Shown one piece after another: positions 16,319 through 24,030 of a stretch of DNA of 64,000 nucleotides. The position numbers and the translations under genes are program-made. Source of the DNA: Mesorhizobium sp. SOD10 (GTDB lineage: Bacteria > Pseudomonadota > Alphaproteobacteria > Rhizobiales > Rhizobiaceae); NCBI GenBank assembly GCA_000824805.1, contig CCNA01000034.1, positions 620,001-684,000 on the forward strand, given 5' to 3'. The first letter of the stretch is position 1; each line of letters begins with the position of its first letter. Under the pieces are notes generated by a model. It saw nothing but the letters and a program-made list of their open reading frames with translations. It did no database searches and had not been told where the DNA came from.

Positions 16319-16344
16319 AAGGCGGCCTAAGGGTCGCCTTTTTT
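16319..16344 (+). terminator. Rho-independent terminator of ndk
   Basis: AAGGCGGCC and GGTCGCCTT form a hairpin with a TAAG loop region (one wobble), followed directly by TTTTTT. It begins 25 bases after the ndk stop. Confidence 0.85.
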
Positions 16345-16478
16345 GTCGCATCGGGTGGCAAGCAGGACGCTCGCCCTAGATTGGCGTCTTCGACGACAAG
16401 TGATAGGGGCATCAAGTGATAGGGGCGTCGCCGGCTGCGAGCGCCATCGCACTTCCGCCCGGAGATAGGGAGGGAAGC

Positions 16479-16685
16479 ATGATCGGCCCTCATGTTTCCA
16501 CAAGCGGTGTTGCATATCCGGACGATCTCGTTCTGCTTAAGCCTGTCTATGACCAGGTCTGCGAGGAGCGGGGCATCGCCCGCGGCAGCCCTGAGGCCTC
16601 CGAATTGGCCATCGAAGCCATGAGGCTCTTTTCCGCCGGCATTTTCGAGGAAGACACGATCGGCCGTCGCCCACGCCACCGCTGA
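16479..16685 (+). CDS. Small hypothetical protein
   Basis: 68 codons. GGAGATAGGGAGGGAAGC before ATG 16479 gives a strong ribosome site. The product (MIGPHVSTSGVAYPDDLVLLKPVYDQVCEERG...) is acidic and soluble, with a central helix SELAIEAMRLFSAGIFEE resembling short rhizobial proteins of unknown function. No signal peptide. It is convergent with the fluoride operon. Confidence 0.6.
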   Translation: MIGPHVSTSGVAYPDDLVLLKPVYDQVCEERGIARGSPEASELAIEAMRLFSAGIFEEDTIGRRPRHR

Positions 16686-16703
16686 TCGCGCGGTTGGCCG
16701 GGT

Positions 16704-17048
16704 TCAATCCCCGTCGCCGTAGCGGATGACCTCGACCTTCTCCCTGGTGATCAGGCAGCTCTTTGTCTTGGTCAGCGCCTTGATCCCGGGGATCAGCGCA
16801 TCGATCTTCTCCGGGGCGTCGACGATCTCGACGACGATCGGCAGATCCTGCGACAGGCGCAGGATCTTGGCTGTGTGCAGCACGCTGGAACGGCCGAAGC
16901 CGAGCGGACCCCTCAGCACCGTGGCGCCGGCCATGCCGGCCTCGCGCGCCTTGATGATGATCGCCTCGTGCAGCGGCTTGCCGTCGGCGGCCCTGTCGTC
17001 CTCGCCGAAGAAGATCCTGAGCAGCGCGCATTGCGCGGGAAGTTCCAT
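16704..17048 (-). CDS. DUF190 family protein, partner of CrcB
   Basis: 114 residues. The text ALLRIFFGEDDRAADGKPLHEAIIIKAREAGMAGATVLRG is the DUF190 signature; the domain has a PII-like ferredoxin fold and is typically encoded next to crcB. It probably modulates fluoride export or binds a nucleotide; no activity is established. It is the last gene of the riboswitch-controlled operon, 14 bases after the second crcB. ATG at 17048 has GGGAGGA upstream. Confidence 0.9.
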   Translation of the reverse strand: MELPAQCALLRIFFGEDDRAADGKPLHEAIIIKAREAGMAGATVLRGPLGFGRSSVLHTAKILRLSQDLPIVVEIVDAPEKIDALIPGIKALTKTKSCLITREKVEVIRYGDGD

Positions 17049-17062
17049 GTTCTCCTCCCTTG

Positions 17063-17485
17063 TTACCCATCGACCGGCAGACGGTTGAGCCTGGACGCCA
17101 TGAGATAGCCCAGCCATGCGGCGGCCAGCGACAGCCCGACCACACTGATGAGATAGGTCGCGGCCAGCGGCCAGTCGCCCTCGAACAGCAGGAGGAAGAT
17201 ATCGAGGCTCATCGCCGAAAACGTGGTGAGGCCGCCGCAGAAGCCGGCCATGATAAAATTGCGGCTGGCGGGACCAATCATCAGGCGGCCGTCCGGCCCG
17301 GTCAGCGTGGCGAAGGCCATTATGACCCAGGAGCCGACGACATTGACGAAAGCGGTCGACCAAAGCGCGTTCAGGCCGAGCAGCGAGACGATGACATAGC
17401 CCGACAGGAAGCGGGTCAGAGAGCCGATCGCCGCGCCGCAACCGACCGCCAGATAAAGCCGCGTAGCCATCTGCCTGTCGGTCAT
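17063..17485 (-). CDS. crcB: Fluoride channel subunit CrcB (second copy)
   Basis: 140 residues with four membrane helices. The Fluc signatures are present: GAAIGSLTRF near the N-terminus, the FVNVVGSW stretch containing the pore Asn, and the GFCGGLTTFSAMS loop that holds the central sodium site and the phenylalanine box. Fluc channels are dual-topology or heterodimeric; two adjacent unequal copies suggest a heterodimer of antiparallel subunits. It starts three bases after the upstream crcB gene ends. Confidence 0.93.
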   Translation of the reverse strand: MTDRQMATRLYLAVGCGAAIGSLTRFLSGYVIVSLLGLNALWSTAFVNVVGSWVIMAFATLTGPDGRLMIGPASRNFIMAGFCGGLTTFSAMSLDIFLLLFEGDWPLAATYLISVVGLSLAAAWLGYLMASRLNRLPVDG

Positions 17486-17488
17486 CGC

Positions 17489-17923
17489 TCAGCCCCCCAC
17501 ACCGGTGGTTGAACCAACCACCCAGGTGGTTGAACCAACCACCCAGACGACCGCCCAAAAGCCGAGGGCGACGAACAGCACGCACAGCGCCGCCGAAGCG
17601 ACGACGTTGAAGACGGCGAGCCGCCCCTCGCCGTCGAGCGCCAGGTTCAGCGTCTGCAGGCAGAAGGACGATACCGTGGTGTAGCCGCCGAACAGGCCAA
17701 CGACGATCAGATCGCGCACGAGATCGCTGGCGAAGATGCCGCCGACCGAGCGCGCCGCGCCGGCAAAGGCGCCGATGGCCAGCGCGCCTGAGACGTTGAC
17801 CGCCAGCGTGCCCCAGGGAAAGGTCTCGCCGACGCCACGGCCTACCACGCCAGACAGGAAAAAGCGGGAAATGCCGCCGAGGAAACCGCCGATCAAGACC
17901 AGGGCGCAAGCCGCAAGGGTCAT
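17489..17923 (-). CDS. crcB: Fluoride channel subunit CrcB (first copy), repeated C-terminus
   Basis: 144 residues, first gene after the fluoride riboswitch. Conserved elements are GGFLGGISRFFLS at the N-terminus, the LAVNVSGAL stretch and GLFGGYTTVSSFC, the second-copy form of the central loop. The last 18 residues contain WVVGSTT twice, encoded by a perfect 2 x 21-bp direct repeat, an apparently recent local expansion in the C-terminal tail where it should not affect the pore. Together with the next gene it likely forms a heterodimeric fluoride channel. Confidence 0.93.
   Translation of the reverse strand: MTLAACALVLIGGFLGGISRFFLSGVVGRGVGETFPWGTLAVNVSGALAIGAFAGAARSVGGIFASDLVRDLIVVGLFGGYTTVSSFCLQTLNLALDGEGRLAVFNVVASAALCVLFVALGFWAVVWVVGSTTWVVGSTTGVGG
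17504..17545. repeat. Tandem 2 x 21-bp repeat in the crcB C-terminus
   Basis: GGTGGTTGAACCAACCACCC plus one A is repeated perfectly at 17504-17524 and 17525-17545. Each unit is also internally palindromic (GGTGGTTG/CAACCACC), so this stretch can form hairpins near the end of the first crcB transcript. A partial third copy (ACCGGTGG) precedes it. Confidence 0.9.
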
Positions 17924-17993
17924 CGCTTCAATGCCTTTCCAACGCGATTCCGCACCGGAATCACTTCACGAAATCAGGCATGATACGAGCGGG

Positions 17994-18031
17994 AAAACAA
18001 ATCCTGCCGCGCAACAGCACGCCTGGCAGGA
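17994..18031 (-). terminator. Expression-platform terminator of the fluoride riboswitch
   Basis: On the minus strand TCCTGCC (18031-18025) pairs with GGCAGGA (18008-18002), followed by TTTGTTTT. The 5' arm overlaps the 3' end of the aptamer (GACTCCTGCC), so fluoride-bound aptamer and terminator stem compete, the usual transcription-control layout of crcB-motif riboswitches. Confidence 0.8.
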
Positions 18032-18075
18032 GTCATCAGCCACAAGGGCGGTTTCGGGGGAACCCCATCCCCATT
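18024..18075 (-). promoter_or_regulatory. Fluoride riboswitch (crcB motif)
   Basis: Read on the minus strand the RNA contains GGGGAUGGGGUUCCCCC, then GAAACCGCCC, and later GGCUGAUGACUCCU. These match the conserved blocks of the fluoride aptamer: GGCGAUGRNGUUCGCC-like P1/loop, ACCGCU-like pseudoknot strand and GCUGAUGRCUCCU. It lies about 100 bases upstream of two crcB genes and DUF190. Fluoride binding should stabilise the aptamer and prevent the downstream terminator, turning on export. Confidence 0.9.
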
Positions 18076-18277
18076 TTTGAGGGAACCTAGGGGGTTGTAG
18101 CGACGCGGTCAATTGCCCTGCTCTCGGATGAGAAACAGGACAGTCGACACAGCCCCCAGAGCGGAATCAACGCGGAAGCGGAGACCCCGCTCTAGCGGCC
18201 TTTTCCGCAATTCCGGGACGGAAGCGCGCCCCACTTTCCTGGAGTTGCTCCCACCGCCCCTCCGGCGGGCAAAGGAA

Positions 18278-18547
18278 TCATTTGGCTTGACGGTCTTTCA
18301 AATTCGCGTGGGCGTTCGCCGCCTCGGTGTCGGTGGACGGCGTCTTCGTCTCCTCGCCGGTGAACGGGCTGCCCTGTCCAGGTGCAAGGTCGCCGCTATG
18401 ACCGGCCTTGTTGGTCTGGAAGGGCTGGCTGTCAGGGCTGAGGCCATGCTGCGTGGCATTGAACAGATGATCGTCCGCCCTGGCAAAGCCGGCGAAGGCT
18501 ATCAGCGATATGCTTGTGACTGCGAGTATGAGCGTGTGCTTCTTCAT
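18278..18547 (-). CDS. Small exported hypothetical protein
   Basis: 89 residues. MKKHTLILAVTSISLIAFAGFARA is a clear signal peptide with cleavage before DDHLF. The mature 65 residues are polar, rich in Asn, Gln, Thr and Asp, with no cysteine, and end HANLKDRQAK; probably disordered and periplasmic. GGAGACC seven bases before ATG 18547 fixes the start. No family recognised. Confidence 0.65.
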   Translation of the reverse strand: MKKHTLILAVTSISLIAFAGFARADDHLFNATQHGLSPDSQPFQTNKAGHSGDLAPGQGSPFTGEETKTPSTDTEAANAHANLKDRQAK

Positions 18548-18726
18548 ATCTGGTCTCCATCGAGTGCCAGATCGATCCCGCGCATTCGGTCTGGCGGTGT
18601 GAAGGGGCGTTTGTCCCTTTGCCTGCCCGCCATCTGCATAAGTCAACGCTCGGCGCCGCCGGTTTATTCCGGCGAAGACGGTTCCAAGGCTGAAAAGTCG
18701 CGCCCGCCCAGCGGGGCGCCCCGATG

Positions 18727-19140
18727 TCAGCGCGCCATTTTCAGCAGCAGCGTCTGCGGCTTGGCATCCAGCGGGTCGAGGTGGTGGCTTGTATCGGTGA
18801 TGAACATCAGCCGTTCGCCGACCGTGATGCGCGCCTGCAGCGCGTAGGTCCGGCCCTTCTGGATCGCCTTCGGATCGAAACCGATGTCGAACTTGATCGG
18901 CACCTGGCCGGTGGGCGCTATACTGCGTTTGGCGATCACGGTCGCCGGTGCATCGGCCAGCGAGACGTCGGCGAGTTCGATCATGAGCACGGCGTCGGAC
19001 GGCAAGGCGATGCGCTCGCGGTAGGTCACCTCGCCGGCAATCGTCTTTTCGCCGGCCTTGCTCAGTTGCGGAACGGCCAGCACGCCGACGACCAGCGGCA
19101 CCAGCCCGAAGATGAAGAACTCCGCGATGCGGTCCAGCAT
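18727..19140 (-). CDS. YbaY/YscW-like domain protein with N-terminal membrane anchor
   Basis: 137 residues. The core GEVTYRERIALPSDAVLMIEL-ADVSLADAPA, IAPTGQVPIKFDIGFDP and YALQARITVGERLMFI follows the YbaY family, a type III secretion pilotin-like beta-sandwich that in E. coli is an outer-membrane lipoprotein. Here there is no lipobox; instead a hydrophobic N-terminal segment (FFIFGLVPLVVGVLAV, about 8-23) should anchor it in the inner membrane or act as a signal. Function unknown. It lies upstream of moaE in the same direction, separated by a palindromic repeat. Confidence 0.7.
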   Translation of the reverse strand: MLDRIAEFFIFGLVPLVVGVLAVPQLSKAGEKTIAGEVTYRERIALPSDAVLMIELADVSLADAPATVIAKRSIAPTGQVPIKFDIGFDPKAIQKGRTYALQARITVGERLMFITDTSHHLDPLDAKPQTLLLKMAR

Positions 19141-19224
19141 GACCCTGCTCCGCCAAACAAATCAAACCGGCAGGCTTGGGACGGATTGAGGTCGTTCGAT
19201 GGCCGAACGGGAGTTTTTTCTGAT

Positions 19225-19269
19225 GCATGTCGTTGCCCCAGAACCGCTGCAGACTTCTGGGCGACATGC
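19225..19269. repeat. 45-bp palindromic repeat (GCATGTC...GACATGC family)
   Basis: GCATGTCGTTGCCCCAGAA at the left pairs with TTCTGGGCGACATGC at the right. The element ends one base before the moaE TAA stop codon (19271-19273). Confidence 0.85.
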
Positions 19270-19270
19270 A

Positions 19271-19750
19271 TTATTCGCCCTGTTTCTTCCAACGGTCTGT
19301 GGCGCGATCGTCGGCTTCCTTGGCCTCGACCCAGCCGCCCTCGGAGCCGTCGGCGCGGTGTTCTTTCTTCCAGAAGGGGGCGCGTGACTTCAGATAATCC
19401 ATCAGGAAATTCGCCGCCTCGAACGCCGCCTGCCGGTGCGACGAGGCCGCGACCACCAGCACGATGTTCTCGCCCGGCGCTATCTTTCCATGGCGATGGA
19501 TGACAGTGAGCCCCTGCAGCGGCCAGCGATCCGTCGCCTCGGCGGCGATGCGGCCGATCTCGGCCTCGGCCATGCCGGGATAGTGCTCCAGCTCGAGCGC
19601 CGACAGCGCGCCCTGCTCGTCGCGGCAAAGGCCGGAGAAGGTGACCACGGCGCCGATATCGGCGCGCCCCTTGGTCAGGCTGGCGATCTCGGCGGCAACG
19701 TCGAAATCCTCGCGCTGGATGCGGACGGCGGGCACGACGGCGCCGGCCAT
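19271..19750 (-). CDS. moaE: Molybdopterin synthase catalytic subunit
   Basis: 159 residues. MoaE text is complete: GAVVTFSGLCRDE near 33-45, the LELEHYPGMAEAEI segment, LTVIHRHGKIAPGENIV around 80-97, and the catalytic-lysine region RAPFWKKEH near 125-133. With MoaD it puts two sulfurs on precursor Z (cyclic pyranopterin monophosphate) to make molybdopterin. Two bases separate it from moaD, and both are needed by the molybdenum enzyme at 1-540. The Asp/Lys-rich C-terminal tail is longer than in E. coli. Confidence 0.95.
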   Translation of the reverse strand: MAGAVVPAVRIQREDFDVAAEIASLTKGRADIGAVVTFSGLCRDEQGALSALELEHYPGMAEAEIGRIAAEATDRWPLQGLTVIHRHGKIAPGENIVLVVAASSHRQAAFEAANFLMDYLKSRAPFWKKEHRADGSEGGWVEAKEADDRATDRWKKQGE

Positions 19751-19751
19751 C

Positions 19752-20009
19752 TCAGCCCCCGGTCATAGGCGGAAACAGCGCGATCTCGCGCGCGCCGGCG
19801 ATCTTCTCGCGATGGCCGACATGTTCCTGGTTGATGGCGACGCGGATGACGTCGGGGTACTGCAGCGCGTTCTCATATTCCTCGCCGCGCGACTTCAGCC
19901 AGCGCAGCAGATCGGCGACTGTCTCGATGCCGGAAGGCAATTCGACGTCCTCTTCCGGCTTGCCGATCCGCTCGCGTACCCAGGCGAAATAGATGAGCTT
20001 CGTGGACAT
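19752..20009 (-). CDS. moaD: Molybdopterin synthase sulfur carrier subunit
   Basis: 85 residues with a ubiquitin-like fold pattern (KLIYFAWVRERIG, ETVADLLRWL, VRVAINQE) and the essential Gly-Gly C-terminus (FPPMTGG), which is thiocarboxylated to supply sulfur to MoaE. Located between pgsA and moaE; the spacer to pgsA is 5 bases, so the three form one transcript. Confidence 0.95.
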   Translation of the reverse strand: MSTKLIYFAWVRERIGKPEEDVELPSGIETVADLLRWLKSRGEEYENALQYPDVIRVAINQEHVGHREKIAGAREIALFPPMTGG

Positions 20010-20014
20010 TGCTC

Positions 20015-20611
20015 TCACTCGTCCATGATGTGCTTGAGGCCGGCGCGGAAATAGTCGTAGCCGGTGTAGAGCGTGACGAGGGCCGCGACCCACAAAAGCA
20101 CCAGGCCGATCTGGGTGGTCAGCGGAAAGATCTTGTCGCCGGCCGGGCCGACCAGCAGGAAGGCGATGGCGACCATCTGGATGGTGGTCTTCCACTTGGC
20201 GAGCTGGGTCACCGGCACCGATACTTTCAAGGCAGCCAGATATTCGCGCAGGCCCGAGACCAAGATCTCGCGGCACAGGATGATGATGGCCGCCCAAAGC
20301 GACCATCCGGCGATGCCGCCATGGCGGTCGGTGTCGGCGGCGAGCAAAAGCAGGCAGGTGGCGACCAGCAATTTGTCGGCGATCGGATCGAGCATCTTGC
20401 CAATGTTGGAGGTCTGCTGCCAGGCGCGCGCGAAATAGCCGTCGAAGTAATCGGTGATGGAGGCGAGGAGGAAAATGACCAGCGCCGACCAGCGGGCGAA
20501 GTCGGACGACTTCAGATGTCCTTCAAGAAAAAAGCACAGCACGACCAATGGCACCGCGACGATGCGGGCATAGGTTAGGATGTTCGGCAGATTGAACGCG
20601 CGCTGTACCAT
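20015..20611 (-). CDS. pgsA: CDP-diacylglycerol--glycerol-3-phosphate 3-phosphatidyltransferase
   Basis: 198 residues. The CDP-alcohol phosphotransferase motif is exact: D57-G-x2-A-R-x8-G71-x3-D75-x3-D79. Several membrane helices cover the rest (about 14-30, 42-54, 85-97, 104-122, 150-180). It makes phosphatidylglycerophosphate, the committed step to phosphatidylglycerol and cardiolipin, in the inner membrane. Placement between uvrC and moaD is common in alphaproteobacteria. Confidence 0.96.
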   Translation of the reverse strand: MVQRAFNLPNILTYARIVAVPLVVLCFFLEGHLKSSDFARWSALVIFLLASITDYFDGYFARAWQQTSNIGKMLDPIADKLLVATCLLLLAADTDRHGGIAGWSLWAAIIILCREILVSGLREYLAALKVSVPVTQLAKWKTTIQMVAIAFLLVGPAGDKIFPLTTQIGLVLLWVAALVTLYTGYDYFRAGLKHIMDE

Positions 20612-20775
20612 GTCGTCTCGGGAAATCTCCTCCGCCAGACGTACTCAAATCAGAAGCCAATGTAGGGGGTCAACAGGCGAGATTCGATTGACCAGGCAAA
20701 AATAGCATTTGTGTCTGCCGAAGACCCTGCGGCCCATCGTCCGATCCGTCAACCTTCCGTGCTAGCGGTCAGTCC

Positions 20776-22857
20776 TCAGCTCTCGTGGAAGTGATTGTAG
20801 ACCAGCTTCGCCACATGCTCGGAAATGCCATCGACCTTGACCAGGTCCTCGACCGCGGCGCGGCTGACCGCCTTGGCGGTGCCGAAGGCAAGCAGCAGGG
20901 CGCGCTTGCGGCCAGGGCCGATGCCGGCGATCTCGTCGAGCGGGCTTTTCACCATCTCCTTCTTGCGCCGCGCGCGATGCGAGCCGATGGCGAAACGGTG
21001 CACCTCGTCGCGCAGTCGCTGGACGAAATAGAGCACCGGATCGCGCACCGGCAGCATGAAGGAGTCCCTGCCCCTGACGAAGAAGCGCTCGCGGCCGGCG
21101 TCGCGGTCCTGGCCTTTGGCGATGCCGATAGCGACGACGCGGTCCTCGATGCCGAGATCGGCCAGTATCTTGCGCACCGCCGTCATCTGGCCCTGGCCGC
21201 CGTCGATCAGGATGACGTCGGGCCAGGCCGGGAAGCCGCCATTGCCGGTGACCATATCTTCTTCGCCGGTTTCGTCTTCCGCGGTGGCGCCAGGCTGCTC
21301 GTCGCCATGCTCTTTGAGCAGCCGCGAAAAGCGCCGCTGCATCACCTCGCGCATCATGCCGAAATCGTCGCCGGGCGTGATCTCGGTCGAGCGGATGTTG
21401 AATTTGCGGTACTGGTTCTTCACAAAACCTTCCGGGCCGGCGACGATCATGGCGCCGACCGCGTTGGTGCCCATAATGTGCGAGTTGTCGTAGACCTCGA
21501 TGCGCACTGGCGGCTTTTCCAGGCCGAAGGTCTCCGCAAAACCCTTGAGCAGACGGGCCTGGGTCGAGGTCTCGGCCAGCCTGCGGCCGAGCGCCTCGCG
21601 CGCATTCTGCAGCGCGTGATCGGTCAGATCCTTCTTCTCGCCGCGCTGCGGCACCGAAATCGTGATCTTGCGGCCGGCATGGGTGGAGAGCGCCTCGGCG
21701 AGCAGTTCCTGTTCCTGCGCGGCCTGTGACAGAAGCAGCGTGCGCGCCGGCAGCTTGTCGTCATAGAATTGCGCCAGGAACGAGCCCAGCACCTCGGCCG
21801 GCTCCAGCGCAGGATCGGCCTTGGGGAAATAGGCGCGGTTGCCCCAATTCTGGCCGGTGCGGAAGAAGAACACCTGGATGCAGGTCTGGCCGCCTTCCTG
21901 ATGGATGGCGAAGACGTCCGCCTCTTCAATCGTCTGCGGATTGATGCCCTGATGCGCCTGCACATGCGAAAGTGCGGCAAGCCGGTCGCGATAAATGGCG
22001 GCGCGCTCGAAATCGAGTTCTTCCGCCGCCTGCTGCATGGCGGCCGAAATCTCCGTCTTCACCTTCTGGCTGCGGCCGGAGAGGAAATCCTTGGCCTCGG
22101 CGACCAGTTCGGCATAGCCCTGATGCGATATCTCGCCGGTGCAGGGACCGGCGCAGCGCTTGATCTGGTAGAGCAGGCAGGGCCGCGTGCGGTTCTCGTA
22201 GAAGGAGTCCGTGCAGCTTCTGAGCAGAAAGGCGCGCTGCAGCGAATTGATGGTGCGCCCGACCGCGCCGGCCGAGGCGAAGGGACCGAAATAGTCGCCC
22301 TTGCGCGAGCGCGCGCCGCGATGCTTGTAGATGCCGGGCGAGACATGGTCGCCGGTGAGCAAGATGTAGGGGAACGACTTGTCGTCCCGCATCAGCACGT
22401 TGAAGCGGGGTCTCAGCCGCTTGATGAGGTTGGCCTCGAGCAGCAGCGCCTCGATCTCGGTGCGGGTGACGACGAATTCCATCGTCGCCGTCTCGCGCAC
22501 CATGCGGCCGATGCGGGCGGTGTGGAAACGCCCCTGCGCATAGTTAGTGACGCGCTTCTTCAGGCTGCGCGCCTTGCCGACATAGAGCACATCGCCGGCG
22601 GCGTTCATCATGCGATAGACGCCGGGCTGGTTGGGCAGCCGCTTGACGAAGGTCTGGATCACCTCGGCGCCGACCATGCCGTCGGCGTCGCCGGCATGCG
22701 GCGTCCAGTCTATCGCGGTGAAGGCGACATCGGGTCCGGCGGGAATTGACTCCGGCTCGACGATCTCCTCCGCCGCCTCGTCCTCGATATCGAGTTCGAC
22801 ATCGGGCGGCAGATCGTCGGCGGCGCCGTTTCGCTTATGTTTTTGGGCGGGACTCAT
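20776..22857 (-). CDS. uvrC: UvrABC excinuclease subunit C
   Basis: 693 residues. An acidic N-terminal extension of about 50 residues precedes the GIY-YIG domain (GVYRMMNAAGDVLYVGKA, then KKRVTNY, EALLLEANLIKRLRPRFNVLMRDDKSFPYI), the Cys-rich CLLYQIKRCAGPCTG region near 225, a UVR helix hairpin (QQAAEELDFERAAIYRDRL), the RNase H-like endonuclease with DGGQGQ near 559 and HRFAIGSHRARRKKEM, and a C-terminal helix-hairpin-helix pair. It makes both incisions in nucleotide excision repair. Its ATG overlaps the stop of the upstream SDR gene (ATGA), giving translational coupling. Confidence 0.98.
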   Translation of the reverse strand: MSPAQKHKRNGAADDLPPDVELDIEDEAAEEIVEPESIPAGPDVAFTAIDWTPHAGDADGMVGAEVIQTFVKRLPNQPGVYRMMNAAGDVLYVGKARSLKKRVTNYAQGRFHTARIGRMVRETATMEFVVTRTEIEALLLEANLIKRLRPRFNVLMRDDKSFPYILLTGDHVSPGIYKHRGARSRKGDYFGPFASAGAVGRTINSLQRAFLLRSCTDSFYENRTRPCLLYQIKRCAGPCTGEISHQGYAELVAEAKDFLSGRSQKVKTEISAAMQQAAEELDFERAAIYRDRLAALSHVQAHQGINPQTIEEADVFAIHQEGGQTCIQVFFFRTGQNWGNRAYFPKADPALEPAEVLGSFLAQFYDDKLPARTLLLSQAAQEQELLAEALSTHAGRKITISVPQRGEKKDLTDHALQNAREALGRRLAETSTQARLLKGFAETFGLEKPPVRIEVYDNSHIMGTNAVGAMIVAGPEGFVKNQYRKFNIRSTEITPGDDFGMMREVMQRRFSRLLKEHGDEQPGATAEDETGEEDMVTGNGGFPAWPDVILIDGGQGQMTAVRKILADLGIEDRVVAIGIAKGQDRDAGRERFFVRGRDSFMLPVRDPVLYFVQRLRDEVHRFAIGSHRARRKKEMVKSPLDEIAGIGPGRKRALLLAFGTAKAVSRAAVEDLVKVDGISEHVAKLVYNHFHES

Positions 22858-23618
22858 TCCACCATGCCTGTCACATCAGGCGTCTGCCACGCAAGATGCT
22901 GACCGCCGTCGAGCGCGATCATCTGGCCTGTCACCGAGCGCACCTGCCAGAGATAGCGGATCGTGGCTCCGAATTCGGGCAGTTGTGGGCCGCGCCTCAG
23001 GATCAGGCCCTCGACCTGTTTGCCGAAATCTTCGTCATCCTGGCGCTTGTTCTTCAGTGTTGGGCCGGGGCCTATGGCATTGACCCGAATGCGCGGCCCG
23101 AGCGCCTGCGCCAGCATCTGCGTTTGCGTCCAGAGCGCCGATTTCGACAGCGCATAGGAGAAATAGCGCGGCGTCGGCCGCCAGACGCGCTGATCGATCA
23201 TGTTGACGATCAGCCCCTCCTCGCCTTCGGGCAAAGCACGGGCAAAATTCTGCGCCAGCAACGCCGGGGCCTTCACATGGATCGCGAAATGACGATCCCA
23301 TGCCTGCCAGTCGAAATCCTCCACCCGGTCGTCGACGAACAAGGATGCGTTGTTGACCAGCAGAGTGACAGGGCCGAGCGCGGCCTCGGACCTGCCGACA
23401 AGATCGCCGACGGCATCCATGTCGGTGAGGTCGGCGGCGACCACGGCGGCACGGCCGCCCTTACCCGCGATCTTGCCCGCCAGCGCCTCGGCCTCGGCGC
23501 TTGACCGGTTGGCATGGATGGCGACGGCGAAGCCATTGGCGGCAAGGTCCTCGACGATCGCCTTGCCGATCCGTCTTGCTCCACCCGTCACCAGCGCGAC
23601 GGCCGTGGCTTGTTTCAT
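22854..23618 (-). CDS. SDR oxidoreductase, pteridine-reductase/FolM-like
   Basis: 254 residues. N-terminal nucleotide site TGGARRIG (11-18) is the form found in pteridine reductases and FolM rather than the usual TGxxxGxG. The catalytic region reads VNMIDQ near 138-143, with Asp142 in the place of the usual Ser, followed by Y155-x3-K159: an Asp-Tyr-Lys triad as in PTR1. A C-terminal SVTGQMIALDGGQHL segment completes the fold. NADPH-dependent reduction of dihydropterin or a related pterin is therefore plausible; substrate unproven. The preferred ATG is at 23618 (GAGG ten bases before); a TTG start at 23633 is possible. Confidence 0.82.
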   Translation of the reverse strand: MKQATAVALVTGGARRIGKAIVEDLAANGFAVAIHANRSSAEAEALAGKIAGKGGRAAVVAADLTDMDAVGDLVGRSEAALGPVTLLVNNASLFVDDRVEDFDWQAWDRHFAIHVKAPALLAQNFARALPEGEEGLIVNMIDQRVWRPTPRYFSYALSKSALWTQTQMLAQALGPRIRVNAIGPGPTLKNKRQDDEDFGKQVEGLILRRGPQLPEFGATIRYLWQVRSVTGQMIALDGGQHLAWQTPDVTGMVE

Positions 23619-24030
23619 GGTGTCAATCCTCAATCAGCTTCACGATTCCGGGAAGCCGGCACAATATGACGGGCCAAGCGTTAAATGCCATTTCCACCTG
23701 CGGCAGGAATGTGGCGAAGGACCCCGGATGTGCTTGCGCCCCGCCGGATTTTGGGGCATCGTTCAGGGCAATATATGTCGCTGGATCCGTTGAACCAAGC
23801 GGTGTGCGGCGCAACATGGTTAGCGTGCTGACATTCGCTGTTGCGAAGATGCAACGTCACCTTTCGGCCTCATTTGCGCCGGGGAATGACCCAAGTTCAG
23901 GTTCGCTTCAGCCGCATTTCAACACGACATTTGGAACCGTTGAGCGCCAAGCCCGTTTATCCCCCCGGACGGGCCCGGGGCGTTTCATGGACAAACAAGC
24001 CTAAGTGTCTTGTGGCTTAAGGAGTATATA
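23619..24030. other. Intergenic region between SDR and outer-membrane protein genes
   Basis: 412 bp without a credible gene. It must carry the divergent promoters of the SDR-uvrC operon and the outer-membrane protein. The only clear element I see is the ribosome site TAAGGAG at 24018-24024. A CCCCCCGGACGGGCCCGGGG run near 23962-23981 is GC-rich but not a convincing hairpin. Confidence 0.5.

Noticed and set aside
20785..22749. Two plus-strand frames of 314 and 326 codons opposite uvrC
   Set aside because: Antisense to uvrC, which has all expected domains; no ribosome sites.
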